Source of the DNA: Magnetospirillum sp902729445
GTDB taxonomy: Bacteria > Pseudomonadota > Alphaproteobacteria > Rhodospirillales > Magnetospirillaceae
Length of the DNA stretch: 64,000 nt
Direction: 5' to 3'
NCBI RefSeq assembly: GCF_902729445.1
Contig: NZ_CACVCE010000056.1
Coordinates: forward strand, 124,001 to 188,000
Shown: positions 19,173-29,935 of the stretch, piece after piece
Position numbering within the stretch: the first letter of the stretch is position 1
Layout: the number at the start of each line of letters is the position of its first letter
Notes under the pieces: generated by a model
Seen by the model: only the letters and a program-made list of their open reading frames with translations
Told to the model about the DNA's origin: nothing
The model's database searches: none
Program-made: the position numbers and the translations under genes

Positions 19173-19200
19173 GAAAACGAAAGCCCCGCCGAAGCGGGGC
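19173..19200 (-). terminator. Intrinsic terminator after the 53-codon gene
   Basis: On the minus strand the stem GCCCCGC/GCGGGGC (19194-19200 with 19183-19189, tetraloop TTCG) is followed by a U-rich tract (19182-19173). It begins 7 bases past the stop at 19207 and separates this small gene from the 18715-pyrC unit. Confidence 0.9.
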
Positions 19201-19206
19201 CTGGGG

Positions 19207-19368
19207 TCAGCCGTTGGACGAGCCCGCCTTGGCCGGCGGCTGCTGCGGTGGAAGATGGCGCAACAAGGCCGCCCGGTATTCAGGATTGGCCATCCAGCGG
19301 TCGAGATAGCCCTGAGCACGCGCCTCGGCGTTCTTCATGAACTCTATCTGCTGGTCGCGGTCCATCAT
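19207..19368 (-). CDS. Small hypothetical protein, 53 residues
   Basis: A charged helical protein (MMDRDQQIEFMKNAEARA, then YLDRWMANPEYRAALLRHL and a Pro/Ala tail). The start at 19368 has AAGGA upstream, and a classic terminator follows the stop directly, so it is likely a real independent gene. I recognise no family. Confidence 0.65.
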   Translation of the reverse strand: MMDRDQQIEFMKNAEARAQGYLDRWMANPEYRAALLRHLPPQQPPAKAGSSNG

Positions 19369-19415
19369 CGTATTCGTCCTTAAATCCACCTCGTCGTACA
19401 CGTCGGTGCGTACGC

Positions 19416-19436
19416 AAAAAGTTAGGCTGGCCTAAC
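19416..19436 (-). terminator. Intrinsic terminator of the 19485 gene
   Basis: A six-base-pair stem GTTAGG/CCTAAC with a four-base loop (19421-19436) is followed on the minus strand by five U residues (19420-19416). It lies 49 bases beyond the stop of the hypothetical gene. The stem is short, so termination may be partial, or the palindrome may be an operator for the 19207 gene. Confidence 0.55.
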
Positions 19437-19484
19437 TCTCACTAAACTAGCGCTGTCGTTACGTTGCTTGCAATACCAATTCGG

Positions 19485-19982
19485 TCATGACCGATCTTCG
19501 CCTTTGTCCGCCCACCATACGCGCTTGCGTTCGTAGCTGTCGCATCGGGTGACGGTATAGCCGCAGTCGATGAACACGGCGGTGACACGCTCATGTTTGT
19601 CTAACGCCTTGTCTGGCGGGTAGTCGTCATGGGTGACCCGATATACTCGCACTGGCTTGGTCATTTGAAGCAGGCGACATGTCAGTTCGCAAGCGACCCG
19701 CACTATCCAAGCCCTGTCGGTTTGTTTGGGAAACAGCCGCTTGGTATCAAGGCCACACCAATAATCACGTGTCGTTCCTGTGGCATGATCCAATTCCTGG
19801 ATAAAGAATATCAGTTCGTGGTCGGTGCCACCGATCATGATCTCCAGGCCGACATACGCGAAATATGTCTTGCCGCAGACCATGTCCACCCCAAGCTTGG
19901 ACTGCATCGCATGTGAACGCCCATCACTATGGAACTGATCGACTTCGATGGTTTCGTCACAGGAGCTGCGCTCGAACGCCAT
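19485..19982 (-). CDS. Hypothetical protein, possibly accessory
   Basis: A 165-residue protein with no recognised domain. It is rich in Cys, Trp, Tyr and His, with DYWCGLDTKRLFPKQTD, a helix VACELTCRLL and the C-terminal TRCDSYERKRVWWADKG. The sequence is visibly less GC-rich than its neighbours and codon use is less biased, which suggests recent acquisition. GAGGGTGCA precedes the ATG, giving a workable ribosome-binding site. It stands alone between two terminators. Confidence 0.6.
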   Translation of the reverse strand: MAFERSSCDETIEVDQFHSDGRSHAMQSKLGVDMVCGKTYFAYVGLEIMIGGTDHELIFFIQELDHATGTTRDYWCGLDTKRLFPKQTDRAWIVRVACELTCRLLQMTKPVRVYRVTHDDYPPDKALDKHERVTAVFIDCGYTVTRCDSYERKRVWWADKGEDRS

Positions 19983-20101
19983 TGCACCCTCATTGCGGTA
20001 TTGCGCGCAGATTTTCGCAGCCCCAAGATGCTTTTACAACTCGCTCTCGGTTAGAAACGCGCTTTCCTAACCCAAACCACGGTACCGGTATCACGTGACA
20101 C

Positions 20102-20139
20102 CAAAAACAAAACCCCGCCGGATCGCTCCGGCGGGGTTT
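20102..20139 (-). terminator. Intrinsic terminator of the icd genes
   Basis: On the minus strand the perfect stem AACCCCGCCGGA/TCCGGCGGGGTT (20127-20138 with 20111-20122, four-base loop) is followed by a U-rich tract (20110-20102). It lies 17 bases past the icd stop and closes the two-gene isocitrate dehydrogenase unit. Confidence 0.92.
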
Positions 20140-20156
20140 CGTGGTTCGAAGACCGA

Positions 20157-21377
20157 TCAGGCGGCGATGCCCATCTTGATCTTCAAATTCTCGTCCAACT
20201 TGGCCAGGAATTGCTGGGTCGTCAGCCACGACTGGCCGGGGCCGATCAGGATGGCCAGGTCCTTGGTCATGAAGCCCGATTCCACCGTCTCGACGCAGAC
20301 CTGTTCCAGCGCCAGGGCGAAGTCGGCCACCGCCGGCGTGCCGTCGAACTGGGCGCGGTAGAACAGACCCCGCGTCCAGGCGAAGATCGAGGCGATCGGA
20401 TTGGTCGAGGTTTCCTTGCCCTTCTGGTGCTCGCGGTAATGGCGCGTCACCGTGCCGTGGGCGGCCTCGGCCTCGACGGTCTTGCCGTCGGGGCTCATCA
20501 GCACGGATGTCATCAGACCCAGCGAGCCGAAGCCCTGGGCCACCGTGTCGGACTGGACGTCGCCGTCATAGTTCTTACAGGCCCACACGAATTCGCCCGA
20601 CCACTTCAGCGCCGAAGCGACCATGTCGTCGATCAGGCGGTGTTCGTAGGTCATGCCCTCCTTGTCGAAGGCGGCCTTGAACTCGCGGTCGTAGATTTCC
20701 TGGAAGATGTCCTTGAAGCGCCCGTCATAGGCCTTCAGGATCGTGTTCTTGGTCGACAGATAGACCGGCCACTTCTTCATCAGGCCGTAATTGAAGCAGG
20801 CCCGGGCGAAGCCGGCGATGGATTCGTCCAGGTTGTACATGCCCATGGCGACGCCGGCGCCGGGGAACTCGAACACTTCGTGCTCGATGACCTGGCCGTC
20901 GACACCCTCGAACTTGATGGTCAGCTTGCCGGCACCCGGCACCTTGAAGTCGGTGGCCTTGTACTGGTCGCCGAAGGCGTGGCGGCCGATGACGATCGGC
21001 TTGGTCCAGCCCGGCACCAGGCGCGGCACGTTCTTGCAGATGATCGGCTCGCGGAAGACGGTGCCGTCCAGAATGTTGCGGATGGTGCCGTTGGGCGACT
21101 TCCACATCTTCTTGAGGTTGAACTCCTTCACCCGCGCCTCGTCCGGGGTGATGGTGGCGCACTTGACGCCGACGCCGTACTTCTTGATCGCCTCGGCCGA
21201 ATCGATGGTGACCTGGTCGTTGGTGGCGTCGCGGTGCTCGACGCCGAGGTCGTAGTACTTCAGGTCGATGTCGAGATAGGGCAGGATCAGCTTGTCCTTG
21301 ATGAACTTCCAGATGATCCGAGTCATTTCGTCGCCATCGAGTTCGACGACCGGATTGGCGACCTTGATCTTGTTCAT
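20157..21377 (-). CDS. icd: NADP-dependent isocitrate dehydrogenase, dimeric type
   Basis: The 406-residue enzyme oxidises isocitrate to 2-oxoglutarate in the TCA cycle. MNKIKVANPVVELDGDEMTR, NGTIRNILDGTVFREP, YDGDVQSDTVAQGFGSLG and EAEAAHGTVTRHYR mark the eukaryote-like dimeric class (the same class as mammalian IDH1/2), not the E. coli class. I start at MNKIK because AAGGA lies at the right distance; an ATG three codons earlier sits directly on that site. It is 59 bases downstream of an unrelated monomeric isozyme and probably cotranscribed with it. Confidence 0.96.
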   Translation of the reverse strand: MNKIKVANPVVELDGDEMTRIIWKFIKDKLILPYLDIDLKYYDLGVEHRDATNDQVTIDSAEAIKKYGVGVKCATITPDEARVKEFNLKKMWKSPNGTIRNILDGTVFREPIICKNVPRLVPGWTKPIVIGRHAFGDQYKATDFKVPGAGKLTIKFEGVDGQVIEHEVFEFPGAGVAMGMYNLDESIAGFARACFNYGLMKKWPVYLSTKNTILKAYDGRFKDIFQEIYDREFKAAFDKEGMTYEHRLIDDMVASALKWSGEFVWACKNYDGDVQSDTVAQGFGSLGLMTSVLMSPDGKTVEAEAAHGTVTRHYREHQKGKETSTNPIASIFAWTRGLFYRAQFDGTPAVADFALALEQVCVETVESGFMTKDLAILIGPGQSWLTTQQFLAKLDENLKIKMGIAA

Positions 21378-21436
21378 TGTTGGCATCCTTATTCAAAAAA
21401 GTGGCGGAAGCCGAAGCTTCCGCCGTCACATTCGGG

Positions 21437-23662
<2,226 letters not shown>

Positions 23663-23965
23663 GGTTCGATTCCCGTAGCTGCCAATCGATGGATGTCCGC
23701 CGGCCGGCGCGCCGATTGGAGGCGCATTTTCTGTGGTGCGGCCGGTCAGCCGGGGACGATAGCAAACGAGCCGTGGAACGCAAGCCGGAAAGCTACTCGA
23801 TGGGATGGGAAACGGGCAGGGACTTCACAAATTTTTTCTAACTCCCAATATGATATCGGGAATCAGGGGGCAACCGCAGCGCGATCCGTGACATGATCAC
23901 CGATCCGAGTTGCGAGCCGGCCTTATAAAAGACGGTTCATTCGACCCCGGAACGGAGGAGTTTCC
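23663..23965. promoter_or_regulatory. Divergent intergenic region icd2/cycP with 17-base palindrome
   Basis: This 303-base gap has no ORF with a credible ribosome-binding site. It holds an imperfect palindrome CCCAATATGATATCGGG (23844-23860) about 105 bases before cytochrome c', preceded by a T6 run, and a TATAAA-like sequence (about 23926) nearer the gene. Either could control cycP or icd2. GGAGGAG directly precedes the cycP ATG. No known NO-responsive operator is recognised. Confidence 0.35.
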
Positions 23966-24418
23966 ATGCGTTATTTCATTGGTTCGAGCGTGATCATCGC
24001 CACCCTGGCCATCGCCGCCGCCCAGCCGGCCTCGGCCCAGCAGAAGCCGGAAGAAGCCCTGAAGATGCGTCAGGGTCTGATGCAGGCGGTGCGGATGAAT
24101 TTCGGCCCCATCGGGGCATGGCTGCAGGGCAAGGGCGATCTGCCGGCCGACGCCGCCGCCAAGGCCGAGAACGTCGCCGCCATCGCCAAGATGGCGCCGA
24201 TGGCCTGGGCCAAGGGCACCGAATCTCTGTCGGGCGCCAACACCAAGTCGGAAGCCTTCGGCTCGGCCGATTTCGCCAAGGGCTGGGTCATGTTGGGCGA
24301 GGCCGCCGTCAAGCTGCAGGCCGCCGCCGCGTCGGGCAACGCCGACGCCACCAAGATGGCGGCGGCTGATGTCGGCAAGACCTGCAAGGGCTGCCACGAC
24401 AATTTCCGCAAGGAATAA
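23966..24418 (+). CDS. cycP: Cytochrome c'
   Basis: A 150-residue secreted heme protein. A signal peptide (ending ASAQQ, residues 1-24) leads to a four-helix bundle with the heme site CKGCHDNFRKE at the extreme C terminus, the hallmark of class II c-type cytochromes; MRQGLMQAVRMNFGPI is the usual first helix. It is periplasmic and in related bacteria binds NO or CO and helps resist nitrosative stress. It stands alone, divergent from icd2, with a terminator-like hairpin after it. Confidence 0.93.
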   Translation: MRYFIGSSVIIATLAIAAAQPASAQQKPEEALKMRQGLMQAVRMNFGPIGAWLQGKGDLPADAAAKAENVAAIAKMAPMAWAKGTESLSGANTKSEAFGSADFAKGWVMLGEAAVKLQAAAASGNADATKMAAADVGKTCKGCHDNFRKE

Positions 24419-24436
24419 GACACCCTGAAAAGACAT

Positions 24437-24464
24437 CGCCCGGCCCCTGATCGGGGGCCGGGCG
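24437..24464. terminator. Bidirectional-type hairpin between cycP and a convergent small gene
   Basis: An 11-base-pair perfect GC stem (24437-24447 with 24454-24464, six-base loop) lies between converging genes. On the minus strand it is followed by TGTCTTTT, a usable U tract; on the plus strand the tail is weak. It probably ends both transcripts. Confidence 0.7.
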
Positions 24465-24495
24465 AAATCCTTGTCTGCCGAACAAGCGGGAAAAA

Positions 24496-24696
24496 TTACT
24501 CTTCGCCGCCGCCGGTCGAGGCCAGATACATCACACCCGACGTGAAAACGGCGGTGAGCAGCAGGCCCAGATAGATCGCATAGCCGGTCGGGCTAGCCGG
24601 ACCCAGCAGGGCGCCCAGCACCGGAACCGCCAAATAAAGGGCAATCACCAGGACGCCGGCGACAACCAGACCCAGAACCTTGGGAAGGACGCTCAT
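24496..24696 (-). CDS. Small two-helix membrane protein
   Basis: This 66-residue protein has two hydrophobic helices (about residues 5-30 and 39-58) joined by GPASPTGYA and a short acidic tail (GGGEE). AAGGAGCG lies at the right distance from the ATG. I do not recognise the family; size and topology suit a small inner-membrane protein of unknown role. Confidence 0.7.
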   Translation of the reverse strand: MSVLPKVLGLVVAGVLVIALYLAVPVLGALLGPASPTGYAIYLGLLLTAVFTSGVMYLASTGGGEE

Positions 24697-24861
24697 TGGA
24701 CACGCTCCTTAAGACAACAATACCGGCTTAGGAATCAGCCGGTCCCCTCGGCGCAAACCTCTACCAGATTTGGGGATAATCGGAAAGGCTAATCGTTGCC
24801 GGTAGCGGGTCGGGGCAAACCCTGCTACCAAGAACGTCGAAGCATTGGAAGAGATCACCCC

Positions 24862-27063
24862 ATGGCTCGCGCTGGTACCGACCTGTTCCCAACTTCCGAC
24901 GTCCAGGCCTTGCTGGCCGGCCGGCATGGCGATCCCTTCGCGGTCCTGGGAGCCCATCCCGCCAAGTCGGGCTGGGTGGTCCGCGCCTTGGCGCCGCAGG
25001 CGGCCAAGGCCTGGGTGGTGGTCGATGGCGCCGAGACCGCGATGGACAAGGTCCATGCCGACGGGGCATTCGCCGCCCGGATCGGCACGGCCGACAAGCC
25101 GGCCTATCGCCTGCGGCTGGAATTCCCCGACGGCGGCGGGCAGACCATCGACGACCCCTATCGTTTCGGCCCGGTTCTGGGCGATTTGGACATCCATTTG
25201 CTGGTCGAGGGACGCCATCTGCGCACCTTCGAGAAGCTGGGCGCGCACCTGGTTCGTCACGAGGGAAGCGACGGCGTGCATTTCGCCCTGTGGGCGCCCA
25301 ATGCCAGCCGGGTTTCGGTGGTGGGCGACTTCAATCATTGGGACGGCAGGCGCCATCCCATGCGGTTGCGCCACGGCGCCGGGGTGTGGGAGCTGTTCAT
25401 CCCCGGCCTGGCCGCCGGCACCCTTTACAAGTTCGAACTGGTCGATGCGGGCGGCGCCCTGCTGCCCTTGAAGGCCGACCCGTACGGCCATTACGCCGAG
25501 GTGCCGCCCAAGACCGCCTCGGTGGTGTGGGACCTGGCGCCGCGCGAATGGTCCGACGGCGCCTGGATGCAGGGTCAGGCGGCGCGCAATGACCGCCATG
25601 CCCCCATCAGCATCCTGGAAGTCCATCTGGGCTCGTGGCGCCGCGTGCCCGAGGACGGCAACCGCCCGCTGACCTATGTCGAGATGGCCGAGCAACTGGT
25701 CGATTACGTCCGCGACATGGGCTTCACCCATGTCGAGCTGTTGCCGGTGCACGAACATCCGTTTTCCGGCTCGTGGGGCTATCAGCCGGTTGGCCTGTTC
25801 GCGCCCTCGTCGCGCTATGGGACGCCCGAGGATTTCCGCGCCCTGATCGAGGCGCTGCACCAGGCCGGCATCGGGGTGATCGTCGATTGGGTGGCCGGCC
25901 ATTTTCCGCGCGACGCGCACGGGCTGCACCGCTTCGACGGCACCCATCTTTATGAGCACGAGGACCCCAGGAAGGGCCTGCACAAGGACTGGGACACCCA
26001 TATCTACAATTACGGCCGCACCGAGGTCCGCAACTTCCTGTATTCGAACGCGCTCTATTGGATGGAGCAGTACCATGTCGATGGGCTCAGGGTCGATGCG
26101 GTGGCCTCGATGCTGTACCTGGATTACTCGCGCCAGCCGGGCGAGTGGATCGCCAACGAACATGGCGGCAACGAGAATCTGGAAGCCATCGGCTTCCTGC
26201 GCCACATGAACGAGGTGGTCTATGCCGAACATCCCGGCGCCATGACCATCGCCGAAGAATCCACCGCCTGGCCGGCGGTGTCGCGCCCGACCTGGCTGGG
26301 CGGTCTGGGCTTCGGCTTCAAGTGGAACATGGGCTGGATGCACGACACCCTTCGCTATTTCTCGAAGGACCCGATCCACCGCCGCTATCATCACGACGAT
26401 TTGACCTTCGGCCTGCTATACGCCTTCCACGAAAATTTCGTGCTGCCGCTGTCCCATGACGAGGTGGTGCACGGCAAGGGCTCGATCCTGGCCCGCATGC
26501 CGGGCGATCGCTGGCAGAAATTCGCCAATCTGCGCGCCTATTACGCCTTCATGTGGACCCATCCGGGCAAGAAGCTGCTGTTCATGGGCCAGGAATTCGG
26601 CCAGGAACGCGAATGGGATTGCGAGGGCTCGCTGGACTGGCATCTGCTGGACGACCACCAGCATGATGGCGTGCGCCGCATGGTCAAGGACCTGAACCGG
26701 CTGTACCGGGTCGAGCCCGCCCTGCACCAACTGGATTGCGAGGCGGCCGGCTTCGCCTGGATCGATTGCAACGACCGCGACAATTCGGTTCTGTCCTTTG
26801 TCCGCAAGGGCATCGATTCCGACGATATCTGCCTGGTGGTGGCCAACCTGACGCCCCAGGTGCGCCACGGTTATCGTATTGGCGTGCCGGCCGACGGCTT
26901 CTGGCACGAGATCTTCAATTCCGATTCGCACTGGTATGGCGGCTCGGACGTTCACAATGACGGCGGCCGCCAGGCCGAGCCGCAGCCCTGGCACGGCCAG
27001 CCCTATTCGCTGGCCCTGACCCTGCCGCCGCTGGCGGTGGCGGTGTTCAAACGGGCACGGTGA
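24862..27063 (+). CDS. glgB: 1,4-alpha-glucan branching enzyme
   Basis: The 733-residue enzyme makes alpha-1,6 branches in glycogen. Two N-terminal beta modules (HGDPFAVLGAHP and the CBM48-like WAPNASRVSVVGDFNHWDG) precede the GH13 barrel. The nucleophile lies in GLRVDAVASMLYLDYSR, the acid in TIAEESTAWP and the third Asp in LSHDEVVHGKGS. I start at ATG 24862 (MARAGTD), with GGAAGAG upstream; an in-frame codon 22 residues earlier adds only unconserved sequence. It heads the glycogen cluster. Confidence 0.96.
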   Translation: MARAGTDLFPTSDVQALLAGRHGDPFAVLGAHPAKSGWVVRALAPQAAKAWVVVDGAETAMDKVHADGAFAARIGTADKPAYRLRLEFPDGGGQTIDDPYRFGPVLGDLDIHLLVEGRHLRTFEKLGAHLVRHEGSDGVHFALWAPNASRVSVVGDFNHWDGRRHPMRLRHGAGVWELFIPGLAAGTLYKFELVDAGGALLPLKADPYGHYAEVPPKTASVVWDLAPREWSDGAWMQGQAARNDRHAPISILEVHLGSWRRVPEDGNRPLTYVEMAEQLVDYVRDMGFTHVELLPVHEHPFSGSWGYQPVGLFAPSSRYGTPEDFRALIEALHQAGIGVIVDWVAGHFPRDAHGLHRFDGTHLYEHEDPRKGLHKDWDTHIYNYGRTEVRNFLYSNALYWMEQYHVDGLRVDAVASMLYLDYSRQPGEWIANEHGGNENLEAIGFLRHMNEVVYAEHPGAMTIAEESTAWPAVSRPTWLGGLGFGFKWNMGWMHDTLRYFSKDPIHRRYHHDDLTFGLLYAFHENFVLPLSHDEVVHGKGSILARMPGDRWQKFANLRAYYAFMWTHPGKKLLFMGQEFGQEREWDCEGSLDWHLLDDHQHDGVRRMVKDLNRLYRVEPALHQLDCEAAGFAWIDCNDRDNSVLSFVRKGIDSDDICLVVANLTPQVRHGYRIGVPADGFWHEIFNSDSHWYGGSDVHNDGGRQAEPQPWHGQPYSLALTLPPLAVAVFKRAR

Positions 27064-27129
27064 TTGGTCGTCTCTAGCGCCTTGGCCCCGGAAACACTAT
27101 ACTCGCGCCATCAGGAAGAGGTTGTCCTT

Positions 27130-27423
27130 ATGCGCACGATCGACGACATCATCGGCAGGCTCCGTGAGATGCAGCCTGATCTGAGGCGCCGCTATCCGAT
27201 CCGCGAGATGGGCGTGTTCGGCTCGTATGCGCGGGGGGAGCAGCGCGACGACAGCGATCTCGACGTGCTGGTGGAGTTGGGGGACGGTGTCACCTTGATC
27301 GATTATGTCGGGCTGCAATTGGAGCTTTCCGACGCCTTGGGCGTGACGGTCGATCTCGCCAACAAGAAGACGCTGAAGCGTCGTATCGGCCAGCGCATCC
27401 TTGCGGAAGTGAGACCGGTGTGA
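27130..27423 (+). CDS. mntA: MntA-type nucleotidyltransferase (antitoxin-like)
   Basis: A 97-residue minimal nucleotidyltransferase with the catalytic signature GSYARGEQRDDSDLDVLVE (GSx10DxD). In studied MntA-HepT pairs this enzyme inactivates the HEPN toxin by adding AMP to its tyrosine. ATG 27130 has GAGG at 8 bases and a TATACT -10-like box (27098-27103) in the 66-base gap after glgB, hinting at its own promoter. The GTG of hepT overlaps its stop (GTGTGA), so the two are coupled. Confidence 0.88.
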   Translation: MRTIDDIIGRLREMQPDLRRRYPIREMGVFGSYARGEQRDDSDLDVLVELGDGVTLIDYVGLQLELSDALGVTVDLANKKTLKRRIGQRILAEVRPV

Positions 27424-27791
27424 TCCGCGACTGGCGTGATTTTCTCGACGATATGCGCGATCATGCCGAGACGGCCCAGGCCTTTGTCGGTGCGATGACG
27501 TGGGAAGAGTTTCAGGCCGACATCAAGACGATCTTCGCGCTTGCCCGCGCCATCGAGATTATGGGCGAAGCGGCGCGCCGCGTTCCCGAGGATGTCCGGA
27601 ACTCCTATCTTGCCATCCCATGGCGAGAAATTATCGGCATGCGCAATGTCCTGGCCCACAATTACGATGGCGCCGATCCAAGGATCATTTACGATACCGC
27701 CACGCTCTTCCTGCCGGATCTGGTGGAAAAGTTGTCCGCCATCATTGCTGACTTGGCCCATGGCGACACCTTGCCGCCTGGTTCCGCCTGA
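27420..27791 (+). CDS. hepT: HepT-type HEPN ribonuclease-like toxin
   Basis: A 123-residue all-helical HEPN (DUF86) protein with RNVLAHNY, an exact RX4HXY motif: Arg and His form the RNase site and Tyr is the residue AMPylated by MntA in characterised systems. It starts at GTG 27420 overlapping mntA and ends 20 bases before glgX, so transcripts of this pair run into the glycogen genes. Toxicity is inferred from the family, not shown here. Confidence 0.86.
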   Translation: MIRDWRDFLDDMRDHAETAQAFVGAMTWEEFQADIKTIFALARAIEIMGEAARRVPEDVRNSYLAIPWREIIGMRNVLAHNYDGADPRIIYDTATLFLPDLVEKLSAIIADLAHGDTLPPGSA

Positions 27792-27811
27792 AACGACGGA
27801 TATCGACCTTC

Positions 27812-29935
27812 ATGCCCCACCGCCGCCGTATCTGGGCCGGATCGCCCTATCCGCTGGGAGCCACCTGGGATGGCAACGGCGTCAATTTCGCGCTGTTCTC
27901 GGCCAACGCCACCAAGGTCGAACTGTGCCTGTTCGACTCGCATGGCCGCGAGGTCGAGCGGATCACCCTGCCCGAATATACCGACGAGGTGTGGCACGGC
28001 TATCTGCCCGACGCCCGGCCGGGCCTGTTGTACGGCTACCGGGTGCATGGCCCCTACGATCCCTATCGCGGTCACCGCTTCAACGCCGACAAGCTGTTGA
28101 TCGACCCTTACGCCAAGGCGCTGACCGGCTCGCTGATCTGGTCGGACACCCATTTCGCCTTCCGCCTGGGCTCGAGCAGGCTGGACCTGGCCATGGACCG
28201 GCGCGACAACGCGCGTTTCATGCCCAAATGCAAGGTGGTCGATACCGCCTTCACCTGGGGCGCCGACCGCCGACCCGACACCGCCTGGTCCGACAGCGTG
28301 ATCTACGAGCTGCATGTCCGCGGCTTCACCATGAAGCATCCGCAGGTGCCGCCGGCGGTGCGCGGCACCTTCCTGGGGATGGCCCACCCGGCGGTGATCG
28401 ACCATCTGGTGAAATTGGGGGTGACGGCGGTGGAATTGCTGCCGGTCCAGGCCGGCGTCGATGAACGCCACCTGGTGGAAAAGGGCCTGCGCAATTACTG
28501 GGGCTACAACCCCATCACCTATTTCGCCGCCGAGCCGCGCTATTACGGCGCCAACCCGCACGGCGACTTCAAGACCATGATCGGCCGCCTGCACGAGGCG
28601 GGCATCGAGGTGATCCTGGACGTCGTCTACAACCACACCGCCGAGGGCAACCATCTGGGGCCGACGCTGTCCTACAAGGGCATCGACAATGCCAGCTATT
28701 ACCGGTTGGTGCCGGGCTCCGAGCGGTGGTACGAGAATTATTCCGGCTGCGGCAACACCCTGCAGCTGTCCCATCCGCGCGTGCTGCAGATGGTGATGGA
28801 TTCCTTGCGCTATTGGGTCGAGGAAATGCATGTCGATGGCTTCCGCTTCGACCTGGCCGCCTCGCTGGCGCGCGAGAAATCGGGCTTCGACGGCGGCTCG
28901 GGCTTTCTGGACGCGGTGCGCCAGGACCCGGTGCTGTCGCGGGTCAAACTGATCGCCGAGCCGTGGGACATCGGCGGCGACGGCTATCGCCTGGGCGGCT
29001 TCCCGCCCGGCTGGTCGGAATGGAACGGCCGCTATCGCGATACCGTGCGCCGGTTCTGGCGCGGCGACGGCGGCGTGATCGGCGACATGGCGTCACGGCT
29101 GACCGGCTCGTCCGATATGTTCGGCTGGGGCGGGCGCCGGCCGTGGGCGTCGCTGAATTTCGTCACCTGCCATGACGGCTTCACCATGGCCGACCTGGTG
29201 ACCTATGAAAAGAAGCAGAATGCCGCCAACGGCGAGGATAACCGCGACGGCACCGACGCCAACTATTCCTGGAATTGCGGCGCCGAGGGCCCGACCGACA
29301 GCCCGGCAATCAATTCGCTGCGCTCGCGCCAGATTCGCAACATGCTGGCGACGCTTCTGCTGTCGCAAGGGGTGCCGATGCTGCTGGCCGGCGACGAGTT
29401 CGGCCGCAGCCAGGGCGGCAACAACAATGCCTATTGCCAGGACAACGATGTCGGCTGGGTCGATTGGGGCAAGATCGACGAGGACTTGCTGGCCTATGTC
29501 CAGGGGTTGTTGAAGCTTCGGCGCGAGCATCCGGTGTTCCGGCGGCCGCATTTCTTCAAGGGTGACCAGGTGGCGGGCGGCAAGCTCAAGGACATCACCT
29601 GGGTCACCCCCGAAGGCACCGAGATGACCAATGCCGACTGGACGGCGCCGTTCGCCCGTTCGCTGGGCTTCGTGCTGGGCGGCGAATCCTGCGTCGTCGA
29701 TTCGCGGGCCGGCCGGTTGGATGCAGACGAGACCTACATGGTGCTGATGAACGCCTATACCGAAATCCTGTTCTACACCTTGCCGCCGCAGATGGGCGAC
29801 AGCTGGGAAGTGTTGATGGACACCGCACGGCCCGGGCGGGTGGGCCCGGAAGAAGTGTGCGAAGGCGGCAGCCGGTTCCCGGTCAAGCCGCATTCGCTGG
29901 CGGTGCTGCGACGTCGGGAAGGGGGAACGCCATGA
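27812..29935 (+). CDS. glgX: Glycogen debranching enzyme, isoamylase type
   Basis: The 707-residue GH13 protein removes alpha-1,6 branches from phosphorylase-limited glycogen. An N-terminal CBM48 (GATWDGNGVNFALFSANA) precedes the barrel, with the nucleophile in HVDGFRFDLAASLA, the acid in LIAEPWDIGG and the third Asp in VTCHDGFTMADLVTY. The DNDVGWVDW stretch is typical of GlgX and TreX. Its stop overlaps the malQ ATG (ATGA), so the two are coupled. Confidence 0.95.
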   Translation: MPHRRRIWAGSPYPLGATWDGNGVNFALFSANATKVELCLFDSHGREVERITLPEYTDEVWHGYLPDARPGLLYGYRVHGPYDPYRGHRFNADKLLIDPYAKALTGSLIWSDTHFAFRLGSSRLDLAMDRRDNARFMPKCKVVDTAFTWGADRRPDTAWSDSVIYELHVRGFTMKHPQVPPAVRGTFLGMAHPAVIDHLVKLGVTAVELLPVQAGVDERHLVEKGLRNYWGYNPITYFAAEPRYYGANPHGDFKTMIGRLHEAGIEVILDVVYNHTAEGNHLGPTLSYKGIDNASYYRLVPGSERWYENYSGCGNTLQLSHPRVLQMVMDSLRYWVEEMHVDGFRFDLAASLAREKSGFDGGSGFLDAVRQDPVLSRVKLIAEPWDIGGDGYRLGGFPPGWSEWNGRYRDTVRRFWRGDGGVIGDMASRLTGSSDMFGWGGRRPWASLNFVTCHDGFTMADLVTYEKKQNAANGEDNRDGTDANYSWNCGAEGPTDSPAINSLRSRQIRNMLATLLLSQGVPMLLAGDEFGRSQGGNNNAYCQDNDVGWVDWGKIDEDLLAYVQGLLKLRREHPVFRRPHFFKGDQVAGGKLKDITWVTPEGTEMTNADWTAPFARSLGFVLGGESCVVDSRAGRLDADETYMVLMNAYTEILFYTLPPQMGDSWEVLMDTARPGRVGPEEVCEGGSRFPVKPHSLAVLRRREGGTP

